DNA of 64,000 nt, taken from contig NZ_CP143545.1 in the NCBI RefSeq assembly GCF_046237625.1, positions 3,100,001-3,164,000 on the forward strand. The letters are read 5' to 3'. Below, piece after piece: positions 8,744 through 17,131 of the stretch; within the stretch, counting starts at the first letter, position 1; each line of letters begins with the position of its first letter. The DNA comes from Paraperibacillus esterisolvens (lineage in GTDB: Bacteria > Bacillota > Bacilli > Bacillales > DSM-1321). The position numbers and the translations under genes are program-made. The notes beneath the pieces were generated by a model. That model saw nothing but the letters and a program-made list of their open reading frames with translations, was not told the origin of the DNA and made no database searches.

Positions 8744-8771
8744 GGTTGGAATACTGCATAGGGAGGACACT

Positions 8772-9194
8772 ATGTATAATCTGAGAGGACACCATATTTT
8801 CTGCCTTTTAGGATACAGGGGCATGGGATATTCCCGGGAGTATGCAGAAAATATGACCCGGGTGCATCAAGCACTGAGGAACGATCCCGGCATCAAAATT
8901 CAGATAGTGGAAGGACCCGATCAGTTATGTGAAAAATATCCTAATTCAGGAATTTATCATTGCCAGGATGTCCATATCTATACCAGGGATGCTGCCATTT
9001 TAGAGAAACTGGGCCTGCATATCGGACAGATTGTACGCTGGCAGCACATCGAGGCCCTCATACGCCGCCGCGCCGTGCCTTCTGATATTGAAGAGGTGTG
9101 CACGTCCTGTTCGTGGAGGTCCTATGGAGTTTGTGAAGAGGGGATTCAGGACATTCTGGACGGAGACGGGTTACGGGAGGTAAAGGGGTCCTGA
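8772..9194 (+). CDS. DUF1284 domain protein, putative iron-sulfur binding
   Basis: A 140-residue protein beginning MYNLRGHHIFCLLGYRGMGY, the defining start of the DUF1284 family. Conserved cysteines occur at the N-terminus (FCLL), in the middle (LCEKYP, YHCQDVH) and in the C-terminal motif EVCTSCSWRSYGVC. This distribution led to the family being described as iron-sulfur binding; the biochemical role is not established. AGGGAGG is 5-6 nt upstream of the ATG. It stands alone behind a dyad-flanked promoter. Confidence 0.85.
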   Translation: MYNLRGHHIFCLLGYRGMGYSREYAENMTRVHQALRNDPGIKIQIVEGPDQLCEKYPNSGIYHCQDVHIYTRDAAILEKLGLHIGQIVRWQHIEALIRRRAVPSDIEEVCTSCSWRSYGVCEEGIQDILDGDGLREVKGS

Positions 9195-9276
9195 TAGAGT
9201 AAATTGCCAGTGTACAGAACAAGTTGTCTAATCATTAAATCAATAAAGTACGTAACCCACTTTTTGAGGTGAATAA

Positions 9277-9470
9277 ATGGGAAAAGCTGAGAACTGGGAG
9301 CCGCTTTCTGTAAATGTGGCTTGGTATATTTAACAAACCAGCCTAAAACTGAAGAAATAAAAGACCATATCGAATTTTTGTATTTAAATATTACAGAGCG
9401 CTTTTTCATAGAAAATTTCATTCAAAATATTGATGACTTGGTTAAAGTAATCACTGAATTGAAATCATGA
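9277..9470 (+). pseudogene. Small frameshifted gene, unidentified
   Basis: GAGGTGAATAAATG starts a frame reading MGKAENWEPLSVNVAWYI that stops after 18 codons. The neighbouring frame then continues LVYLTNQPKTEEIKDHIEFL and further to VKVITELKS and a stop at 9470. Codon use and helical character of the second part look genuine. Most simply this is a short gene with one frameshift. I cannot name the family. Confidence 0.45.
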
Positions 9471-9500
9471 ATTCATTTCCGTATTAGGGGTTTAAGTTAA

Positions 9501-9533
9501 AAGGACCATCCTTTGATGGTCCTTCTTGTTTTT
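9501..9533. terminator. Terminator between this remnant and hemL
   Basis: AAGGACCATC (9501-9510) pairs perfectly with GATGGTCCTT (9515-9524), with CTTGTTTTT after it on the plus strand and TTTTAACTT on the minus strand. It likely ends the haem operon and the plus-strand gene alike. Confidence 0.88.
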
Positions 9534-9559
9534 GATAGCTCATTTTCAAACTTCAGTAT

Positions 9560-10849
9560 TTATTGATTCAGTGCAGCAAATGCCCTATCCGCCGCAACAA
9601 TCGTCCGCTGGATGTCTTCATCGGAATGGGCTGTCGAAAGGAACAGTCCCTCAAATTGGGATGGCGGCAAGAATACTCCATTATTCGCCATTTCACGGTA
9701 ATAGGCCGCAAAGAATTTCAGGTTGGATGTTTTGGCTTTTTCATAATTGATGACTTCTTCGTTTGTGAAAAAGAATCCAATCATGGAGCCTGCCCGGTTG
9801 AAGGTCAGCGGCACATTATGCTTCCCGGCTGCCTGGCTGATTCCTTCTTCCAGGAGGTCTGCCTTGCGCCTGAATTCCTGATAGTGTTCAGGGGTCAGCT
9901 GGCTGAGCGTAGCATAGCCGGCCGCCATGGCAAGCGGGTTGCCGGAAAGCGTCCCAGCCTGATAAATCGGACCGCTCGGTGCCACTTGATTCATGATTTC
10001 CGCTTTGCCTCCGTATGCACCGACAGGAAGGCCGCCTCCGATTACCTTGCCAAGGCAGGTAAGATCAGGAGTCACGCCAAAATACCCTTGGGCACAATGG
10101 TAATCCACACGGAAGCCGGTCATCACCTCATCAAAGATCAGGAGTGTGCCATTTTGTTCTGTGATTTCCCTAAGACCTTCAAGGAACCCCTCAACCGGAG
10201 GGACAACTCCCATATTGCCCGCAACAGGCTCTACTATGACACCTGCGATATCATCGCCGTATTGGTTGAAGGCCGCCCTGACGCTCTCAAGGTCGTTATA
10301 AGGGACCGTAATCGTGTTTTTTGCCACTCCTTCGGGGACACCTGGGCTGTCCGGAAGGCCGAGTGTGGCAACACCGGAGCCGGCCTTGATCAAAAGGGAG
10401 TCTCCATGGCCATGGTAGCAGCCTTCAAATTTAAGGATCTTATTTCGTCCTGTAAAGCCCCTGGCCAGACGGAGCGCGCTCATCGTCGCTTCTGTGCCTG
10501 AAGAAACCATCCGGATTACCTCGATGGAAGGAACCCTTTCAATGACAAGATTAGCCAGATCATTTTCGAGAAGAGTCGGGGCGCCAAAGCTTGTGCCCGT
10601 TTCAGCCACCTTCTGGACCGCCTCGATTACAGCCTGGTTGGTATGCCCGAGGATCAATGGGCCCCATGACAGAACATAGTCAATATATTCATTTCCATCT
10701 ATGTCATAGATCTTTGACCCTTTTCCCCGTTCCATGAAGATGGGATCCATATCCACAGATTTGAACGCTCTCACCGGACTGTTTACCCCGCCGGGCATCA
10801 GCCTTTTTGCTTCCGCAAATGCCTGTCTGGATTTTTCATAAGATCGCAT
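9560..10849 (-). CDS. hemL: Glutamate-1-semialdehyde 2,1-aminomutase
   Basis: Converts glutamate-1-semialdehyde to 5-aminolevulinate, the second step of the C5 haem pathway, using pyridoxal phosphate. The 429-aa protein has the aminotransferase III signature LLIFDEVMTGFRVDYHCAQG and the PLP-binding lysine in CLGKVIGGGLPVGAYGG (about residue 267). The substrate motif VNSPVRAFKSV is near the N-terminus. AAGGAGG is 7 nt before the ATG. It is the last gene of the hem operon, 12 nt after hemB, and a terminator follows at 9501-9533. Confidence 0.98.
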   Translation of the reverse strand: MRSYEKSRQAFAEAKRLMPGGVNSPVRAFKSVDMDPIFMERGKGSKIYDIDGNEYIDYVLSWGPLILGHTNQAVIEAVQKVAETGTSFGAPTLLENDLANLVIERVPSIEVIRMVSSGTEATMSALRLARGFTGRNKILKFEGCYHGHGDSLLIKAGSGVATLGLPDSPGVPEGVAKNTITVPYNDLESVRAAFNQYGDDIAGVIVEPVAGNMGVVPPVEGFLEGLREITEQNGTLLIFDEVMTGFRVDYHCAQGYFGVTPDLTCLGKVIGGGLPVGAYGGKAEIMNQVAPSGPIYQAGTLSGNPLAMAAGYATLSQLTPEHYQEFRRKADLLEEGISQAAGKHNVPLTFNRAGSMIGFFFTNEEVINYEKAKTSNLKFFAAYYREMANNGVFLPPSQFEGLFLSTAHSDEDIQRTIVAADRAFAALNQ

Positions 10850-10861
10850 GCAATTTCCTCC

Positions 10862-11851
10862 TTAGAGTTCTTCCTTCAGCCATTTTGCCACATCTTTGGC
10901 AAAATAGGTGATGATCAAATCGGCACCGGCGCGCTTCATGCTGGTCAGCGTTTCAAGCACAATGCTCTTTTCATCGATCCATCCGTTAAGGGCAGCCGCC
11001 TTGATCATGGAATATTCCCCGCTGACATTATAGGCTACCACCGGCAGGTTGAAGTTGTTCTTAACATCCCTCATGATATCCATATAGCTTAGCGACGGTT
11101 TGACAATCAGGAAATCGGCTCCCTCGGCCACATCAGATTCCGCTTCGCGCAGGGCTTCCAGGCGGTTCGCATAGTCCATTTGGTAGGTTTTCCGGTCACC
11201 GAACTGAGGTGTGCTGTTCGCAGCCTCCCTGAACGGGCCGTAATAGGCTGAAGAATACTTAACGGCATAAGACATGACCGGGATATCCAGGTAGCCCGCT
11301 TCATCCAGGGCAGCACGGATCGCTGCTACAAAGCCGTCCATCATATTGGATGGGGCAATGATATCGGCACCGGCTTCTGCCTGGCTGACGGCCGTTTTTG
11401 CCAGGAGCTCCAGGGATTCATCGTTCAGGATCCTGCCGTCTTCAACAAGCCCGCAGTGGCCATGGCTTGTGTATTCACAGAGACATGTATCGGCAATGAC
11501 AACCATATCGGGATAGGCTTCCTTCACAAGTCGCGTTGCTTTCTGGACAATTCCATTAGAAGAATAGGCTCCTGTCCCACACTCATCCTTATTATGATCA
11601 TGAGGTACACCGAACAGGATCACCGACATAATGCCGAGTCCAGCCACTTCGTCCATCTCTGCCTTCAGTTTGTCCAGTGATATATTGTATACACCAGGCA
11701 TTGAGCTGATTTCAGTCCTGACATTTTCACCTTCCACTACAAAGATGGGGTAGATCAGGTCTTCGCGGTGAAGGAATGTTTCCCTTACAAGCGCTCTCAT
11801 ATTCTTGCTGCTGCGCAGCCTGCGGTGTCTATTGAAATGTAATTCGTTCAT
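10862..11851 (-). CDS. hemB: Porphobilinogen synthase (ALA dehydratase)
   Basis: Condenses two 5-aminolevulinate molecules to porphobilinogen. It is 329 aa. Zinc ligands are visible in DTCLCEYTSHGHCG (Cys123, Cys125, Cys133). The Schiff-base lysines are in SYAVKYSSAYYGPFREAA (Lys198) and FLIVKPSLSYMDI (Lys251). The start is the ATG at 11851 (MNELHFNRHRRLR), with GGGAGG upstream. A longer frame to 11911 only overlaps hemD and is rejected. It lies 13 nt after hemD and 12 nt before hemL. Confidence 0.98.
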   Translation of the reverse strand: MNELHFNRHRRLRSSKNMRALVRETFLHREDLIYPIFVVEGENVRTEISSMPGVYNISLDKLKAEMDEVAGLGIMSVILFGVPHDHNKDECGTGAYSSNGIVQKATRLVKEAYPDMVVIADTCLCEYTSHGHCGLVEDGRILNDESLELLAKTAVSQAEAGADIIAPSNMMDGFVAAIRAALDEAGYLDIPVMSYAVKYSSAYYGPFREAANSTPQFGDRKTYQMDYANRLEALREAESDVAEGADFLIVKPSLSYMDIMRDVKNNFNLPVVAYNVSGEYSMIKAAALNGWIDEKSIVLETLTSMKRAGADLIITYFAKDVAKWLKEEL

Positions 11852-11864
11852 AATATATCCTCCC

Positions 11865-12623
11865 TTACCCGGCACCAGCCAGATATTTAATGATCGCTTC
11901 AAGCATGGCATCTGCTGTATATGTATCAGGGCAGACCTTTACTTCCAGCCCCAAAGATTCGGCTTTCGCTTTTGTTGCCGGTCCAATTGCCGCGACCAGG
12001 CTTTTTTGCACGACATCCAGCAGGTCATATTTGACAGCGGTCTTCATTAAGTTGACAGCTGTTGAAGAACTTGTTAAGGCTATAATATCAATCTGACCCT
12101 GTTTTAAAAAGGAAAGAAGCCTGCCTTCAGCTCCCGGCGGTATTTCGTTCTTATAGACGATGAGCTCCGTACATTTCTGCCCCTGCTCCTCGAGCATGCG
12201 GCAGATGGTGCTGCCTGCCAGGTTTCCTTTAGGAATGAGGATGCGCCCCGGGGCTTTCAGGACGGTAAGGAACTCCCTGCTGAAGGCTTCTGCCTCATAC
12301 TCCCGCGGCATGAAGGCCGCACGGAGTCCCCGCTCCTCTATTGCCTCACGTGTTTTTGATCCGATTGCAGCTATTTCCGGGGAACCAAGGCCTGAAAGTA
12401 TTTCCTCAGAGAGCCCGAAATAATGAACGGCATTGGCGCTGGTAAAGACAATCCAGTCATATGTTCCCTCAGCAGGGGCAAAATCAACCGCTTCAAAGCC
12501 AATCAGCGGGATGGATACAGGATTCCCGCCTGCGAGTCTGATTTTCTCGGCAAATGGCCGGGCCTGCTTCTCATCCCGGGTAATCAGGACACTCAGACCG
12601 GACAAAGGCTTTTGGTTTTCCAT
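11865..12623 (-). CDS. hemD: Uroporphyrinogen-III synthase
   Basis: Closes hydroxymethylbilane into uroporphyrinogen III with inversion of ring D. This is a 252-aa two-lobed protein. The conserved N-lobe stretch DWIVFTSANAVHYF and the C-lobe stretches IIALTSSSTAVNLM and VAAIGPATKAKAESLGLEV are present. Its ATG shares the A of the hemC stop (TAATG), so translation is probably coupled. It lies between hemC and hemB in the operon. Confidence 0.97.
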   Translation of the reverse strand: MENQKPLSGLSVLITRDEKQARPFAEKIRLAGGNPVSIPLIGFEAVDFAPAEGTYDWIVFTSANAVHYFGLSEEILSGLGSPEIAAIGSKTREAIEERGLRAAFMPREYEAEAFSREFLTVLKAPGRILIPKGNLAGSTICRMLEEQGQKCTELIVYKNEIPPGAEGRLLSFLKQGQIDIIALTSSSTAVNLMKTAVKYDLLDVVQKSLVAAIGPATKAKAESLGLEVKVCPDTYTADAMLEAIIKYLAGAG

Positions 12624-13558
12624 TATTCTTGATCCAGTTCTCTTTTTACAGAGTCGATCAAGTCCTTTCCTCCTCTTTGAGAAAGAAGGCCGGCTGCTTC
12701 TATTCCAACAGCGGCAGGGTCCGTCCCGGTCACAGCTTCCTTGATGATTCTTGAGCCATCCGGAGCAGCGACAAGCGCAGTGAGCGTGATGCTTCCATCC
12801 CCCTCTTCCACGGCATATCCCGCGATCGGCACCTGGCAGCCGCCTTCCATCTTATCAAGGAAGGCCCGTTCTGCCTCTACAGTTTTTTGGGCAGTGGCGG
12901 AAGTAAATCTGGATAGACCCTCGAGCAGCTCCGCATCGTCTTCCCTGCATTCAATTGAAAGGGCACCCTGGCCGACTGCAGGAAGGCATAATTCAGGTTC
13001 AAGGTATTCAGTGACTGTTTCTGATTTCCAGCCCATCCTGGACAGGCCTGCTGCCGCCAGGATGATCGCGTCATACTCTTCATCCTTCAGCTTTTGCAGC
13101 CTTGTATCAATATTTCCCCGGATCCATTTGATCTCAAGGTCGGGTCTTGCGGCAAGAAGCTGGGCGCTCCTTCTTAAACTGCTGGTGCCGATCACAGCGC
13201 CTTCCTTCAGTTCGGCAAGCTTCACATTGCCTTTTGAGATGAGCACGTCCCTGTGATCCTCACGGGCAGGGATACAGCCGATGGTCAGGCCTTGAGGCAA
13301 TACAGCCGGCATATCCTTCATACTGTGCACAGCCATGTCGATTTCATGATCCAGCATAGCCTGTTCGATTTCTTTAACAAACAAGCCCTTGCCTCCGACC
13401 TTCGACAGAGTCACATCAAGTATCTTATCTCCTTTAGTGACAATTTCCTTGACTTCGAATTCAAAAGGAAGTCCAAGGGCCTTCAGCTGGCTGATAACCC
13501 AGTTCGTTTGAGTGAGCGCCAATTTACTTCTTCTAGATCCTACGATGATTTTTCTCAT
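12623..13558 (-). CDS. hemC: Hydroxymethylbilane synthase (porphobilinogen deaminase)
   Basis: Polymerises four porphobilinogen units into hydroxymethylbilane. The 311-aa protein starts MRKIIVGSRRSKLALTQTNW. It carries the catalytic MAVHSMKDMP (Asp82), the arginine-rich SLRRSAQL and RGNIDTRLQKL, and the dipyrromethane cofactor cysteine in MEGGCQVPIAGYA (Cys241). GGGAGG lies 5 nt upstream of the ATG. The stop overlaps the hemD start by one base. Confidence 0.98.
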   Translation of the reverse strand: MRKIIVGSRRSKLALTQTNWVISQLKALGLPFEFEVKEIVTKGDKILDVTLSKVGGKGLFVKEIEQAMLDHEIDMAVHSMKDMPAVLPQGLTIGCIPAREDHRDVLISKGNVKLAELKEGAVIGTSSLRRSAQLLAARPDLEIKWIRGNIDTRLQKLKDEEYDAIILAAAGLSRMGWKSETVTEYLEPELCLPAVGQGALSIECREDDAELLEGLSRFTSATAQKTVEAERAFLDKMEGGCQVPIAGYAVEEGDGSITLTALVAAPDGSRIIKEAVTGTDPAAVGIEAAGLLSQRGGKDLIDSVKRELDQE

Positions 13559-13570
13559 AAGAGCCTCCCG

Positions 13571-14404
13571 TTACGAATACCAAAAATGGAATCCTGATAA
13601 ACTGCCAAACAATAAAAAGTTCACTAATACAATTAGGAACGAGGCAAGGTTCCACAGGGCCAGGCTTTTTCCGTAAACCTGCTTGCGGACCTTGCAATAT
13701 AAATAAATGCTGTAGGCTGTCAGTACAATGAAAGAGCCGACAATCTTGGGATCAGACCAGGGAATATGCGGCAGCCTGATATTTGCCCACTGCAGGCCGA
13801 GAATGAGTGACAGCAGCAGGAGCGGGACCCCGGTTACATTCAGGATGTAAGAGGTCTTTTCAAGCTTGGACAAATCCCCGAGCCTTGTCAGCCTTTTCCC
13901 CCACTTTTTCCTTTTCAGCAGATCATATTGAATCAAATAAAGAACTGAAAATACAAAGGACAGGGAGAATGCGGCATAAGATAAGATGGCCATGGTAATG
14001 TGGATCAGCAGCAGCTCCGATACCATCCGCTCTGCAAGTGCATGGGATTCGACCTGGACAGGCGCGAAAGTGTGGACAGCCATCACTATGAAGCCGAGCA
14101 CATTTGTAAAGAATACAGTAAAGTCCACCCTCAGGAGCCTGTTTACGGCAAGTGACAGGGTAATCAATAGCCACGCATAGAAATATAACCCTTCAAAAAT
14201 GGTCAAAACAGGGAATCTTCCTGTTTCCCGTACATACAGAAATAAAAAAATTGTTTGAAGAAGCCAAACAATCGCAAGCAGCCAGAAGGCAATACGGTTT
14301 GCCTTCCGGTCATTATTAAGAAAATCTATAAAATATAACAGCACGCTTAAGGCATACAGCAAGACAGTAGCCTCATGGAGACGGGTCATGGATAATTCAA
14401 GCAT
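13571..14404 (-). CDS. hemX: HemX, CcsA-type membrane protein of the haem operon
   Basis: A 277-residue integral membrane protein with about eight hydrophobic helices, of the cytochrome c assembly (CcsA/CcmC) family. The tail IRLPHIPWSDPKIVGSFIVL contains the WSDPK motif conserved in this family. In B. subtilis HemX lowers the cellular amount of HemA (glutamyl-tRNA reductase); the same role is inferred here from position and similarity. GAGGGGG precedes the ATG. It lies 14 nt downstream of hemA and 12 nt upstream of hemC. Confidence 0.95.
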   Translation of the reverse strand: MLELSMTRLHEATVLLYALSVLLYFIDFLNNDRKANRIAFWLLAIVWLLQTIFLFLYVRETGRFPVLTIFEGLYFYAWLLITLSLAVNRLLRVDFTVFFTNVLGFIVMAVHTFAPVQVESHALAERMVSELLLIHITMAILSYAAFSLSFVFSVLYLIQYDLLKRKKWGKRLTRLGDLSKLEKTSYILNVTGVPLLLLSLILGLQWANIRLPHIPWSDPKIVGSFIVLTAYSIYLYCKVRKQVYGKSLALWNLASFLIVLVNFLLFGSLSGFHFWYS

Positions 14405-14418
14405 GGCAGCCCCCTCTT

Positions 14419-15759
14419 TTATCCATGAACCGCAGCCGGTTTAAGCTCTCTGGAAATTTCCCTGTCCAGCTCCTTTACAGCCTGTCCTTCAACTTCATCA
14501 CTGATATTGAAGATTTGGATGAACTGATCGAGGGCTGCAGATGAATTCCCGCTGCCTGCAAGCTCCTTGGCGTAGGAAATCGGATCCTTGAGCATCTGGT
14601 TGATGATGCTCTTGGTATGCTTGTTCAAGAGCTTGACCTCACGTTCTGTCAGATGAGGAAGCTTCCTCTGGATGCTGTCCATGGTCTCTGCCTGAATGGA
14701 CAGGGCCTTTTCACGGAGAGCTGATATGACCGGCACGACGCCAAGCATATTAAGCCAGCTGTTGAAGTCAGAGATCTCTGCTTCAATCATCAGCTCGATG
14801 CTTTCCGCAGCCACTCTCCGCTCCTCCAGGTTTGCTTCCACAATGCCTTCAAGATCATCGATATCATAGAGGAAGACATTTTCAAGGCCGGAGATGGCAG
14901 GATCAAGGTCCCGGGGAACTGCAATATCCACCAGGAAGGCTGGCCGGCCCTTCCTCATCCTGTTGACCTGCTCCATTGTTTCACGGTTGAGGACAAATTC
15001 CTTTGCACCGGTTGAGCTTATCAAAATATCCGCCTCAACCAGCGCGCACTGAAGCTCTTTCAGGCTTTTTGCTTCACCATTGAAACGCTCTGCCAGTGAA
15101 ACGGCTTTCTCGTAGGTGCGGTTAATGACCGTGATGCTTGTTGCGCCGCTGCCCTGCAGGTTCTGGATGGCGAGTTCTCCCATTTTCCCGGCGCCAAGAA
15201 TCAGCACACGCTTGTCTTTCAGGGAACCGAAAATTTTCTTGGCCAGTTCCACGGCAGCATAGCTCACAGACACAGCATTTGTATTGATTTCCGTTTCAGC
15301 ATGCGCTTTTTTGGCAAATGTGACAGCCTGTTTGAACAGGCGGTTGAATATCGAGCCTGATGTGCGCTCCTGCTGGGCAAGAAGGAAGCTTGAACGTACT
15401 TGTCCAAGAATCTGGGTTTCTCCGATAATCATGGAATCAAGACCTGATGCCACTTTGAAAAGATGCTGAATTGCACCCTCTTGTTCGTAAATGAATAAGA
15501 AGGGTGAAAACTCCTCTTTATCCATGCTAAACCATTCGGATAGAAATTCTTTTATATAATATCTGCCGGTATGGGCCTGATCGACCACGGCGTAGATTTC
15601 TGTTCTATTGCAGGTCGAAACAATAACATTCTCTAAAATGCTTTTTTTATTTTTTAAAACTTTCATTGCTTCATGAAGCTCTGCTTCATTGAATGAAAGT
15701 TTTTCTCTTATTTCGACAGGGGCAGTTCTAAAATTCAAGCCGACTGCTAATATATGCAT
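14419..15759 (-). CDS. hemA: Glutamyl-tRNA reductase
   Basis: Reduces glutamyl-tRNA(Glu) to glutamate-1-semialdehyde with NADPH, the committed step of C5 tetrapyrrole synthesis. At 446 aa it has the start MHILAVGLNFRTAPVEIREK and the catalytic Cys50 in VSTCNRTEIY. The substrate-site stretch SGLDSMIIGETQILGQV, the Rossmann motif VLILGAGKMGELA and a C-terminal dimerisation helix region are also present. I prefer the ATG at 15759, which has GGGGGTG upstream; the frame runs back to 15807 but that crosses the promoter. First gene of the hem operon. Confidence 0.98.
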   Translation of the reverse strand: MHILAVGLNFRTAPVEIREKLSFNEAELHEAMKVLKNKKSILENVIVSTCNRTEIYAVVDQAHTGRYYIKEFLSEWFSMDKEEFSPFLFIYEQEGAIQHLFKVASGLDSMIIGETQILGQVRSSFLLAQQERTSGSIFNRLFKQAVTFAKKAHAETEINTNAVSVSYAAVELAKKIFGSLKDKRVLILGAGKMGELAIQNLQGSGATSITVINRTYEKAVSLAERFNGEAKSLKELQCALVEADILISSTGAKEFVLNRETMEQVNRMRKGRPAFLVDIAVPRDLDPAISGLENVFLYDIDDLEGIVEANLEERRVAAESIELMIEAEISDFNSWLNMLGVVPVISALREKALSIQAETMDSIQRKLPHLTEREVKLLNKHTKSIINQMLKDPISYAKELAGSGNSSAALDQFIQIFNISDEVEGQAVKELDREISRELKPAAVHG

Positions 15760-15812
15760 AATCTGTGCACCCCCAAAAAAATTTACGATACTTTTACTAT
15801 ACACCATTAGCT

Positions 15813-15841
15813 ATTATAGCATGTATAATCTGCTTTATTGC
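15813..15841 (-). promoter_or_regulatory. hemA promoter with a PerR-type box over the -10
   Basis: The minus strand has TATAAT (15813-15818) as -10 for hemA; the -35 region is weak. Overlapping it is TTATACATGCTATAA (15814-15828), which matches the PerR-box arms TTATA-N5-TATAA perfectly. In B. subtilis hemAXCDBL is a PerR target, so peroxide-responsive control is expected here. The five central bases differ from the consensus. Confidence 0.7.
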
Positions 15842-15933
15842 AGTATAATTTTGAACAGATGATGAAATTGTATGATACCATTTATCAAGGTACAATAAAG
15901 TTTGTCATGCAAGAGCTGCATTAGGAGGAAATC

Positions 15934-16422
15934 ATGAATTCACAGCGTTTTTTTCCCGGAATCATCCTGATTGCTTTCGGTGTTTACTTCCTGCTGGAGC
16001 AGGCAGGAATCGAACCTTTCGAGGGCTTTTTTACCTGGCCGACGCTGCTCCTCATCACTGGCCTGTCCTTTTTGATTGGGGCATATGGAGGCCGGGAACA
16101 TGAAGCCATACTGCCCGGGGTGGTTCTGTCCGGTCTTGGCATTCATTTTCATATAGTGAATAAATTCCAGGTCTGGCCAGATCATATCGGTGTTTTCCTA
16201 TTAATCATCGGACTCGGCTTCATTCTGCGTGCAAAGGAAACCAAATCCGGCATGTTTCATGGCGTTCTCCTGCTGGCCATATCTGTGTTTATGTTATTCT
16301 ATGACAAAATAATGAATTGGATGGGGCTCCTGGAGACCGGCATTTCATCGGCCTGGAATTTCTGGCCGGTTTTCCTTATAGGAACCGGGCTGTTTTTCGT
16401 AATGGGGAGAAAGAAAAAGTGA
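15934..16422 (+). CDS. LiaI/LiaF-type membrane protein (DUF5668-like)
   Basis: A 162-residue protein with three repeats of paired hydrophobic helices, each with an FWP or WP turn (FFTWPTLLLITGL, FQVWPDHIGVFLLIIGL, WNFWPVFLIGTGLFF). This is the layout of the LiaI-LiaF-like transmembrane region / DUF5668 group. A basic tail GRKKK follows. TAGGAGG is 5-6 nt before the ATG. It is divergent from hemA. Related proteins sit with envelope-stress systems, but the context here gives no partner, so the role is unknown. Confidence 0.82.
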   Translation: MNSQRFFPGIILIAFGVYFLLEQAGIEPFEGFFTWPTLLLITGLSFLIGAYGGREHEAILPGVVLSGLGIHFHIVNKFQVWPDHIGVFLLIIGLGFILRAKETKSGMFHGVLLLAISVFMLFYDKIMNWMGLLETGISSAWNFWPVFLIGTGLFFVMGRKKK

Positions 16423-16514
16423 ACCGCTTCTGTATAGATTCCCCAAAAAGAATAAAAAATTCCATCTAAACGCCCGATTTTTATAAAATTCTGGGCACTC
16501 CCGCAAAAAAAGAC

Positions 16515-16550
16515 AAAAGGGCGGTCCGCAGGCACGGACCGCCCTTTTTT
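16515..16550. terminator. Bidirectional terminator between the DUF5668-like gene and engB
   Basis: GGGCGGTCCG (16519-16528) pairs perfectly with CGGACCGCCC (16535-16544), with AAAA before and TTTTTT after. It abuts the stop codon of engB and serves both converging genes. Confidence 0.95.
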
Positions 16551-17131
16551 CACATCATGCCTTCCAGTACAGACCAGGCTTCTTCCTTGCCGAGTCCAGT
16601 CTCGGATGAGAACAGGACCATATGGTCGTCCGGATCAAAGTCCAGGGTCTCCCTTGTGACCTTGAGGTGTTTCTGCCATTTTCCCTTAGGAATCTTGTCA
16701 GCCTTGGTCGCAATGACCACGCAGGGAATTTCATAATGCTTCAGGAAGTTATACATCATCACATCATCGCTCGACGGCGGATGACGCAGGTCGACAATCA
16801 GGATGACGGCACGAAGCGGCTCTCTTTGGGTGATATAGGTTTCAATCATCCTGCCCCATGCTTCCCTCTCTGATTTCGATACCTTTGCATAGCCATATCC
16901 CGGTACATCCACGAAGTACAATGCTTCATTCAGCAGATAAAAATTCAGGGTCTGCGTCTTCCCCGGCTTAGAGGAAATCCTCGCAAGCGCTTTACGATTA
17001 ATCATCTTATTAATAAAAGAAGATTTTCCGACATTGGACCTGCCTGCCAGGGCAAATTCCGGCAGGCCCCCTTCCGGATACTGTTCAGGCTTCACAGCGC
17101 TGATGATGATCTCAGAGCTGGTGATCTTCAA
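16550..17131 (-). CDS. engB: Ribosome biogenesis GTPase YsxC/EngB
   Basis: An essential GTPase for late 50S assembly in Bacillus. It is 193 aa, with G1 GRSNVGKSS, switch I RISSKPGKTQT, G3 DVPGYG, G4 TKAD and the family stretch VSKSEREAWGRMIETYI. The start is the TTG at 17131 (MKITSSEIIISAVKPEQYPE), which overlaps the lonA stop codon by 4 nt (TTGA), so translation is coupled to lonA. The N-terminus matches the B. subtilis protein closely. Confidence 0.97.
   Translation of the reverse strand: MKITSSEIIISAVKPEQYPEGGLPEFALAGRSNVGKSSFINKMINRKALARISSKPGKTQTLNFYLLNEALYFVDVPGYGYAKVSKSEREAWGRMIETYITQREPLRAVILIVDLRHPPSSDDVMMYNFLKHYEIPCVVIATKADKIPKGKWQKHLKVTRETLDFDPDDHMVLFSSETGLGKEEAWSVLEGMM

Noticed and set aside
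9563..10501. A 312-aa plus-strand frame opposite hemL
   Set aside because: It is an antisense shadow; hemL is unmistakable.
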